Shown here: positions 58,422-64,000 of the stretch, piece by piece
Layout: every line of letters begins with the position of its first letter
Position numbering within the stretch: position 1 is the first letter of the stretch
Assembly: GCF_000426065.1 (NCBI RefSeq)
Contig: NZ_AUEQ01000013.1
Location: 62,001 to 126,000, forward strand
From: Mycobacterium sp. URHD0025
Lineage (GTDB): Bacteria; Actinomycetota; Actinomycetes; Mycobacteriales; Mycobacteriaceae
Direction: 5' to 3'
DNA: 64,000 bases
Notes under the pieces: generated by a model
The model's database searches: none
Told to the model about the DNA's origin: nothing
What the model saw: only the letters and a program-made list of their open reading frames with translations
Made by a program: the position numbers and the translations under genes

Positions 58422-58427
58422 ACACTA
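58422..58427 (-). promoter_or_regulatory. -10 element of the leaderless monooxygenase operon
   Basis: TAGTGT fits TANNNT and is seven bases before the GTG at 58414. This is the spacing that puts transcription start at the start codon. Confidence 0.5.
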
Positions 58428-58491
58428 CGATCCGCACCGGCCCGGGCCGAGGGTTGCGCTCAGCGCGACCAAATCACCCCACTGACGAGCT

Positions 58492-58546
58492 GAGTGGCCA
58501 GTTGTGACACGCTTCTTCGCGATCTGCGTGCTCTAACTGGCCACTC
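58492..58546. terminator. Inverted repeat downstream of lepA
   Basis: GAGTGGCCAGTT (58492-58503) and AACTGGCCACTC (58535-58546) are exact complements; inside them GACACGC and GCGTG(CTC) can extend the stem. It begins 10 bp after the lepA stop on the minus strand and separates lepA from the monooxygenase operon. No U-run follows. Confidence 0.55.
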
Positions 58547-58555
58547 GTGCAGAAG

Positions 58556-60430
58556 CTATTTCTTCGGCTTGTCCGCGGCCGCATCGGTGGACAGTGCCGC
58601 CACGAACGCCTCCTGAGGGACTTCCACGCGACCGATGGTCTTCATGCGCTTCTTGCCCTCTTTCTGCTTCTCCAGCAGCTTGCGCTTACGGGTGATGTCA
58701 CCGCCGTAGCACTTGGACAGTACGTCCTTGCGGATGGCCCGGATATTCTCGCGGGCAATGATTTTCGCGCCGATCGCGGCCTGAACCGGAACCTCGAACT
58801 GCTGGCGTGGGATGAGCTCCTTGAGCTTGGTGGTCATCTTGTTGCCGTAGGCGGCGGCCGAATCCTTGTGCACGATGGCGCTGAACGCGTCCACGGCCTC
58901 GCCCTGTAGCAGGATGTCGACCTTGACCAGATCGGCCTGCTGCTCGCCGGCCTCCTCATAGTCCAGGCTGGCGTAACCGCGCGTGCGCGATTTCAGCGAG
59001 TCGAAGAAGTCGAAGATGATCTCGCCCAAGGGCATGGTGTAGCGCAGCTCGACGCGTTCGGGCGAGAGGTAGTCCATGCCGCCGAGCTCACCGCGCCGGG
59101 ACTGGCACAGCTCCATGATGGTGCCGATGAACTCGCTGGGCGCGATGACGGTGGTCTTGACCACCGGCTCGTGGACTTCGCGGACCTTGCCTTCGGGCCA
59201 ATCCGACGGGTTGGTCACCACGATTTCCGACCCGTCGTCTTTGACGACCCGGTACACGACGTTGGGTGCGGTGGAGATCAGGTCGAGATTGAACTCGCGT
59301 TCCAGACGTTCACGGGTGATCTCCATGTGCAGCAACCCGAGGAAACCGCAGCGGAACCCGAAGCCCAGCGCCACCGACGTCTCCGGCTCGTACGTCAGGG
59401 CAGCATCATTGAGCTGGAGCTTGTCCAGCGCCTCGCGCAGTACCGGATAGTCCGAGCCGTCCACCGGGTAGAGGCCGGAGTAGACCATCGGCCGGGGCTC
59501 CCGGTAACCGGTCAACGCCTCGGTGGCACCCTTGCGTGCCGTCGTCACGGTGTCCCCGACCTTGGACTGACGAACGTCCTTGACACCCGTGATGAGATAG
59601 CCGACCTCTCCGACACCGAGACCGTCGCTGGCCTTCGGTTCGGGAGAGACGATGCCGACCTCGAGCAGTTCGTGGGTGGCACCGGTGGACATCATCGCGA
59701 TCTTTTCGCGCGGGTTCAGCTTGCCGTCGACAACCCTGACGTACGTCACGACGCCGCGGTAGATGTCGTAGACCGAATCGAAGATCATCGCGCGGGCCGG
59801 CGCATCGGCGTCACCGACCGGCGGCGGGATCAACCGGACGACCTCGTCGAGCAATTCGCGGACGCCCTCGCCGGTCTTGCCCGACACCCGCAGCACATCC
59901 GACGGCTCGCACCCGATGATGTGCGCGATCTCACCGGCATAGCGGTCGGGATCGGCGGCGGGCAGATCGATCTTGTTGAGCACCGGGATGATCGTGAGAT
60001 CCCGGTCGAGCGCCAGGTACAGGTTGGCCAGCGTCTGCGCCTCGATGCCCTGGGCGGCGTCGACCAGCAGCACCGCCCCCTCGCACGCCTCCAGCGCGCG
60101 GGACACCTCGTAGGTGAAGTCGACGTGGCCGGGGGTGTCGATCAGGTGCAGAACGAAGTCTTCGCCGCCGACCTGCCAAGGAAGGCGCACGTTCTGGGCC
60201 TTGATGGTGATGCCGCGTTCGCGCTCGATGTCCATGCGGTCGAGGTACTGGGCCCGCATGTCCCGGTCGGCGACCACGCCGGTGATGCCGAGCATCCGGT
60301 CGGCCAGCGTCGATTTGCCGTGGTCGATATGGGCGATGATGCAGAAGTTCCTGATCTGCGCCGGCGCAGTGAACGTCTTGTCGGCGAAGCTGCTGATGGG
60401 AATCTCCTGATGAGCGTGGGTGTGCGGCAC
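58556..60430 (-). CDS. lepA: Elongation factor 4 (LepA)
   Basis: A 624-residue translational GTPase. G1 'AHIDHGKST', G3 'DTPGHVDF' and G4 'NKID' are present, as are the effector region 'ERERGITIKAQNVRL' and the LepA-specific C-terminal domain ending 'LEKQKEGKKRMKTIGRVEVPQEAFVAAL'. It helps ribosomes during stress by back-translocation. A GTG at 60430 is used as the start. The N-terminal 'PHTHAHQEIPISSFADKTF' agrees with actinobacterial LepA. Confidence 0.95.
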   Translation of the reverse strand: MPHTHAHQEIPISSFADKTFTAPAQIRNFCIIAHIDHGKSTLADRMLGITGVVADRDMRAQYLDRMDIERERGITIKAQNVRLPWQVGGEDFVLHLIDTPGHVDFTYEVSRALEACEGAVLLVDAAQGIEAQTLANLYLALDRDLTIIPVLNKIDLPAADPDRYAGEIAHIIGCEPSDVLRVSGKTGEGVRELLDEVVRLIPPPVGDADAPARAMIFDSVYDIYRGVVTYVRVVDGKLNPREKIAMMSTGATHELLEVGIVSPEPKASDGLGVGEVGYLITGVKDVRQSKVGDTVTTARKGATEALTGYREPRPMVYSGLYPVDGSDYPVLREALDKLQLNDAALTYEPETSVALGFGFRCGFLGLLHMEITRERLEREFNLDLISTAPNVVYRVVKDDGSEIVVTNPSDWPEGKVREVHEPVVKTTVIAPSEFIGTIMELCQSRRGELGGMDYLSPERVELRYTMPLGEIIFDFFDSLKSRTRGYASLDYEEAGEQQADLVKVDILLQGEAVDAFSAIVHKDSAAAYGNKMTTKLKELIPRQQFEVPVQAAIGAKIIARENIRAIRKDVLSKCYGGDITRKRKLLEKQKEGKKRMKTIGRVEVPQEAFVAALSTDAAADKPKK

Positions 60431-60497
60431 GTGCTGTGCCCCTCAAGGGTATCGAGCCGGCACCGTCACGACACAATCGCCAGGGGTCCGCTCGCAT

Positions 60498-61145
60498 ATG
60501 CTCGACAACATGGCGTCGCAGCGGAAGGCGTTCCAACAGGTTCTCAAGGGCGTAGTGGATGGCGCCCAGAACCTGGTGTTCAACGAGGCGCCGAAGTTCG
60601 TGCGCCAGTTACAAACCACCGACAACGTCCCGCGGACCGTGCAGCAGGGTATCCAACAGGGCCTTCAGCAGGGCATCAGGCTGGGCCTGGGCGTCCTCGC
60701 CGGCGCGGCCGCCCCGCCGCCGCAGGCGATCACCGCCGGCCGGCCGGTATCGAAGCACAGCGTGCCCACCGCGCACCGGGCCCGCAAGATCATCTACTCC
60801 CCTGACCTGGACGGGCAGGCCGATCCCGGCGAGATCGTCTGGACCTGGGTGGTCTATGAGGACGATCCGACGCAGGGCAAAGACCGTCCGGTCCTGGTGG
60901 TGGGCCGCGATCACCGCACCCTGCTGGGATTGATGCTGTCCAGCCAGGATTACCACCGCGACGATCCGGACTGGATCGCCATCGGCACCGGCACCTGGGA
61001 CTACGACGGCAGACCGAGCTGGGTCCGGCTGGACCGCGTGCTCGATGTCCCCGAGGAAGGCATCCGTCGCGAAGGCGCGATCCTGGACCGCCACCGATTC
61101 GAGGCGATCGCCGTGCGGCTGCGCGCCGAATACTCCTGGAGCTGA
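60498..61145 (+). CDS. PemK/MazF-like domain protein
   Basis: A 215-residue protein. The first ~100 residues are a helical, Gln/Gly-rich region ('VQQGIQQGLQQGIRLGLGVLAGAA'). The C-terminal ~115 residues ('PGEIVWTWVVYEDDPTQGKDRPVLVVGRD' and 'SWVRLDRVLDVPEEGIRREGAILDRHRFEAIAVRL') match the PemK/MazF beta-barrel. No antitoxin gene is adjacent, and the N-terminal extension is atypical for a toxin, so toxicity is doubtful. ATG 60498 is used; ATG 60510 is also possible. Confidence 0.72.
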   Translation: MLDNMASQRKAFQQVLKGVVDGAQNLVFNEAPKFVRQLQTTDNVPRTVQQGIQQGLQQGIRLGLGVLAGAAAPPPQAITAGRPVSKHSVPTAHRARKIIYSPDLDGQADPGEIVWTWVVYEDDPTQGKDRPVLVVGRDHRTLLGLMLSSQDYHRDDPDWIAIGTGTWDYDGRPSWVRLDRVLDVPEEGIRREGAILDRHRFEAIAVRLRAEYSWS

Positions 61146-61157
61146 CCCGCTCAGCGG

Positions 61158-61784
61158 TCAGCGCGGTGCCCGCCACATCGGCGTCATCGTGGGGCCACCA
61201 TCTGGCAGCACGATCTCGCCCGTGACTTCGAACCCGAAACGCAGGTAATACGGAACGTTGTCGGGATTGCTCGACTCCAGATAGGCCGGCGCATGCTCGG
61301 CATCCACCCGATCGAGTCGCGACTGCATCAGTGCATGCCCAAAACCACCGCCGCGCACCGTGGGATCGCTACCGATCACCGCCAGATACCAGTGCGGCTC
61401 CTCGGGGTGATGCTGCTTCATCAACGACGCGACCTGCTGCCCCCGGGCCGCCCGGCGACCGAACGCGCGCGCGAAGCCGGGCATCATCAGCAATTCCTGC
61501 AGCCCGGTCTGCCGCCAGTGCCCCGGCGGGTCCCACAGCGCCGCAGCCTCGATGACGCTCTTCCGCGCCGCCACCTCGCAGCCCCCGCCGGCCAGGAAAT
61601 GGTGACGGGTCATGGTCGCGAACATCCGGGCCAGCCCGCGTTTTCGGCGGGCGGGCTCGGGCAACATCCACACCATCACCGGGTCGTCATAGAACGCGCG
61701 CCCCAGGACACCGGCAAGCTCTTTGATGTCGGATCTGCGGGCGGGTTGGACGTCGACGAGTGCCACCAGCCCACGATGGCACAT
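61158..61784 (-). CDS. GNAT-family N-acetyltransferase
   Basis: A 208-residue acetyltransferase: 'DVQPARRSDIKELAGVLGRAFYDDPVMVWMLP' at the N-terminus, the acetyl-CoA loop 'VIGSDPTVRGGGFGHALMQSRLDRVDAEHAPAYLESSNPDNVPYYLRFGFEVTGE' at the C-terminus. Substrate unknown. The ATG at 61784 is listed; GTG at 61766 or 61811 are alternatives without better SDs. It is divergent from the small membrane protein at 61854. Confidence 0.78.
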   Translation of the reverse strand: MCHRGLVALVDVQPARRSDIKELAGVLGRAFYDDPVMVWMLPEPARRKRGLARMFATMTRHHFLAGGGCEVAARKSVIEAAALWDPPGHWRQTGLQELLMMPGFARAFGRRAARGQQVASLMKQHHPEEPHWYLAVIGSDPTVRGGGFGHALMQSRLDRVDAEHAPAYLESSNPDNVPYYLRFGFEVTGEIVLPDGGPTMTPMWRAPR

Positions 61785-61853
61785 GCGCACCCCGCGTGGC
61801 CGCGACAGCACTGCGCCGAGCGTTGAATCGGTGTGAGCGGGTATTCCACGCCC

Positions 61854-62102
61854 ATGACCGCGCTCCCACCCGATCCCGACCCGGCCGAGATACCCGATCT
61901 GGAACCAGGTGGTGGTGTCGCTCCAGGGGCCACACCACCGGATTCGGCGCAGACTTCAGGGTTGGGCGAACCCGAACCGCGACCGCGCCACAAGTACACC
62001 CCCACCTCGGTGAGCGCGATCATCGGGTTGATGCTGTTGATCGCGGTGTTCGTCGCGGTCGGTGTCCTGTTGATCATGAAGATCTCCGGCGTCTTCGACT
62101 GA
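61854..62102 (+). CDS. Small DUF6480-like membrane protein
   Basis: An 82-residue protein. The N-terminal half is Pro/Gly-rich with 'PPDPDPAEIPDLEPGGGVAPGATPP', which looks like the DUF6480 signature. One transmembrane helix sits at the C-terminus ('VSAIIGLMLLIAVFVAVGVLLIMKI'). Function unknown. A GTG at 61833 would add seven residues. Confidence 0.68.
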   Translation: MTALPPDPDPAEIPDLEPGGGVAPGATPPDSAQTSGLGEPEPRPRHKYTPTSVSAIIGLMLLIAVFVAVGVLLIMKISGVFD

Positions 62103-62129
62103 TGACACCGTCGCTACTGCCAAAGCGGC

Positions 62130-62561
62130 TCAGCGGCCCTGGGTGATGTAGGCCTGCAGCTGTTCCTGCTCGGCCTCCAGTTCTTCCATCCGGGTCTTGA
62201 CGATGTCACCGATGCTGACGATGCCGGCGAGTCGCCCGCCGTCGAGCACCGGGATGTGGCGCACCCGGTTCTCGGTCATCAGCGCGCTGAGGTGGTCCAC
62301 GGTGTCACGCGGAGTACAGGTCGCCACGACCGTGGTCATGATCTCCGACACCGGCTGCGCCAACAGGCTGCTGCCCCGCTCGTGCAGCTTGCGCACCACA
62401 TCACGTTCCGACACGATGCCGGCCAGTCCACCGGGGCCCATCACCACCATGGCGCCGATGTTCAGCTCGGTCAGCCCGGCCAACAGTTCGGTCACCGTGG
62501 TCTCCGGCGAAATCGTCACCACCGCCGTGCCCTTGTTTTTCAGCACGTCCGCGATTCGCAT
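62130..62561 (-). CDS. CBS-domain pair protein (hypoxic response protein 1-like)
   Basis: A 143-residue protein made of two CBS domains ('TVTELLAGLTELNIGAMVVMGPGGLAGIVSERDVVRKL' and 'TVDHLSALMTENRVRHIPVLDGGRLAGIVSIGDIVKTRM') and a charged C-terminal helix. CBS pairs bind adenosine nucleotides. GGAGG six bases before the ATG at 62561 fixes the start; the open frame upstream (to 62630) is unsupported. Confidence 0.83.
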   Translation of the reverse strand: MRIADVLKNKGTAVVTISPETTVTELLAGLTELNIGAMVVMGPGGLAGIVSERDVVRKLHERGSSLLAQPVSEIMTTVVATCTPRDTVDHLSALMTENRVRHIPVLDGGRLAGIVSIGDIVKTRMEELEAEQEQLQAYITQGR

Positions 62562-62665
62562 CGGCAGCCTCCGATCGTGATCCACCTCACACCAGGCTAG
62601 AGCCGAGACGGTCAGTACGAAAGAAGCCACGCCTGTTCGGGCCGGGACGGAGTAGGAATGGGGCC

Positions 62666-63526
62666 ATGATCGAGGTCACGCTGCTCGGCACCGGTAGCCC
62701 GATCCCTGATCCGGAGCGGGCCGGGCCCTCAACCCTGGCGCGCGCCGGCGACCAGATGTTTCTCATCGACTGCGGCCGCGGCGTACTGCAGCGTCTGGCC
62801 GCCGCCGGCGCCGGCGCCAACCAGCTCAGCGCACTGCTGCTCACGCATCTGCACAGCGATCACATCGCCGACCTCGGCGATGTGATCATCACCCGCTGGG
62901 TGAGCACCTTCGCCCCGGAGCCTGGGCCCCTGCCGATCATCGGGCCGCCCGGAACCGCCGAGGTGGTCGACGCGACGCTGCGGGCATTCGGACACGACAT
63001 CGGCTACCGCATCGCCCACCATGCCGACCTCACGGGCCCGCCGAGGGTGGAAGTCCACGAGCACACCGATGCGGTGGTGTGGGACCGAGGCGGGGTGCAG
63101 ATCCGGGTGGCACCCACCGATCACCGTCCGGTGACGCCGACCATCGCCTTCAGGATCGAACACAGCGGGGCCTCCGTGGTGGCGGCCGGCGACACCGTGC
63201 CGTGCCCCGGCCTCGATGCGCTGGCCGCCGGCGCGGGAGCCCTGGTACACACGGCGATCCGCAAGGATCTGATCGAAATGCTTCCGCAGCAACGGATCCG
63301 CGACATCTGCGACTATCACTCCTCGGTGCAGGAGGCGGCGGCCACCGCCACCCGCGCGGGCGTCGGGATCCTGATCCTCACCCACTACGTGCCCGCGATC
63401 GCCGCGGGCACAGAGGACGATTGGCGCGACTTGGCCACCTCGGTGTTCGACCGCCAGATCGAACTCGGCGACGACCTGCACCGGGTCGAGGTTCATCCCG
63501 GGGTGTGCGCTCGATCGCGCAGCTGA
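62666..63526 (+). CDS. rnz: Ribonuclease Z
   Basis: A 286-residue metallo-beta-lactamase-fold nuclease. 'TLLGTGSPIPDPERAGPSTL' and the zinc motif 'LLTHLHSDHIADLGDVI' (HxHxDH) are typical, with further His in 'PTDHRPVTPT' and 'LTHYVPA'. It processes tRNA 3' ends. The gene order lepA ... rnz agrees with other mycobacteria. Its last 34 bases overlap the convergent gene at 63493. Confidence 0.86.
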   Translation: MIEVTLLGTGSPIPDPERAGPSTLARAGDQMFLIDCGRGVLQRLAAAGAGANQLSALLLTHLHSDHIADLGDVIITRWVSTFAPEPGPLPIIGPPGTAEVVDATLRAFGHDIGYRIAHHADLTGPPRVEVHEHTDAVVWDRGGVQIRVAPTDHRPVTPTIAFRIEHSGASVVAAGDTVPCPGLDALAAGAGALVHTAIRKDLIEMLPQQRIRDICDYHSSVQEAAATATRAGVGILILTHYVPAIAAGTEDDWRDLATSVFDRQIELGDDLHRVEVHPGVCARSRS

Positions 63527-64000
63527 TCGGCCGCCCCGGCCGCCACGTCGAGATCCGCACCGGCCCAGGGACGTCCGCGGGTGATCAGCACGACGTGCTG
63601 CAGACCGAGCTCGGCGAGGTCCTGGCAACGTCCGACCAGCTGCGCGACGGTTTCGCCGGGTTGCAGGGCGCTGGTCACCGTGCGGTGCACCGCCTCGGAC
63701 GGTCGTCCGACGTCGGCGCAATGCCGGTCCAGTACCTCGAGCTGACGGCGGATGGCTCGACCGCCGTCGGGCACGTCGAACAGGTTGCAGGCATCGCCGT
63801 ACTGTGCGACGAGCCGCAGAGTGCGGCGCTCACCGGTTCCGCCGATCAACACCGGAGGATGCGGCACCGTGACGGGGCGCGGCCGGCAGATCGGCCGTTC
63901 AAGTGTCAAATGTTGCCCCAGGAAAGCGGATTCGTCACCACGCCACATGTGGTAGGCCAACTGCAGCAGTTCGGTCATCCGCTCGAACCGCTCCTCGGTG
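63493..64000 (-). CDS. Luciferase-like F420-dependent oxidoreductase, C-terminal part (gene runs off the right edge)
   Basis: The frame is open from 64000 to the stop at 63493 (~168 residues). It starts within '...TEERFERMTELLQLAYHMWRGDESAFLGQHLTLERPICRPRPVTVPHPPVLIGGTGERRTLRLVAQYGDACNLF', which is characteristic of actinobacterial LLM-class, probably F420-dependent oxidoreductases. The N-terminal half and the start lie beyond the window. The substrate is unknown. Confidence 0.82.
   Translation of the reverse strand, partial: TEERFERMTELLQLAYHMWRGDESAFLGQHLTLERPICRPRPVTVPHPPVLIGGTGERRTLRLVAQYGDACNLFDVPDGGRAIRRQLEVLDRHCADVGRPSEAVHRTVTSALQPGETVAQLVGRCQDLAELGLQHVVLITRGRPWAGADLDVAAGAADQLRDRAHTPG

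Noticed and set aside
60498..61145. Type II toxin-antitoxin system around the PemK/MazF-like protein
   Set aside because: No small antitoxin ORF adjoins it and the protein has a long N-terminal extension. Upstream is lepA on the other strand, downstream a convergent GNAT gene.

Overview
The window looks like the chromosome of a fast-growing mycobacterium (Mycolicibacterium type). GC content is high. Many genes start with GTG and overlap by ATGA or GTGA, and several promoters appear leaderless. Gene order follows the mycobacterial mbt - hemW - nirA/cysH - cysTWA/subI - GH15 trehalase - lepA - rnz neighbourhood. I saw no rRNA, tRNA, CRISPR array, transposase or phage gene.

Region 1 (1-21.7 kb) is a mycobactin siderophore locus. 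On the minus strand run mbtB, a short adenylation-like protein, mbtT, mbtC, mbtD and the start of mbtE. mbtA is divergent. Iron-box (IdeR-type) sequences lie between mbtA and mbtB, inside the mbtB/pseudo-adenylation junction, and in front of a large single-chain PKS (KS-AT-DH-KR-ACP, 14901-20051). That PKS has the architecture of a 6-methylsalicylic acid synthase and sits next to the salicylate synthase mbtI. This suggests that the strain can cap mycobactin with 6-methylsalicylate as well as salicylate, which would explain the ring-methylated mycobactins known chemically from some rapid growers. It is the most interesting feature of the window.

Region 2 (21.8-42.1 kb) is a sulfur superlocus. 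hemW is followed by an assimilatory operon: sulfite reductase, APS reductase and a sirohydrochlorin chelatase-like protein. Next is a persulfide/sulfide detoxification operon (CstB-like dioxygenase-rhodanese, SQR, membrane rhodanese, TauE, CstR-like repressor) with three matching CstR-type operators. The sulfate importer cysA-cysW-cysT-subI follows. After a GH15 trehalase and a cysteine-free TED-like protein comes a family 2 encapsulin translationally coupled to a cysteine desulfurase with a long disordered, motif-repeating N-terminus, that is, a sulfur nanocompartment. Three short leader ORFs ending in cysteine runs precede nirA, subI and the TED-like gene. This is the arrangement of cysteine-responsive attenuators.

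Region 3 (42.1-58.4 kb) begins with a large terminator and an orphan ANTAR protein. It then carries flavin-dependent monooxygenases of the SsuD, DszC/SfnB and DszA/NtaA types, an Eis-like and a tandem GNAT acetyltransferase, an oligopeptide-type ABC importer, an amino-acid permease, a methyltransferase and a quinone reductase. Together these look like an organosulfur or S-alkyl-cysteine scavenging set.

Region 4 (58.5-64 kb) is conserved housekeeping DNA: lepA, a PemK/MazF-like protein, a GNAT protein, a small DUF6480-like membrane protein, a CBS-domain protein, RNase Z and the 3' part of an F420-type luciferase-like oxidoreductase.
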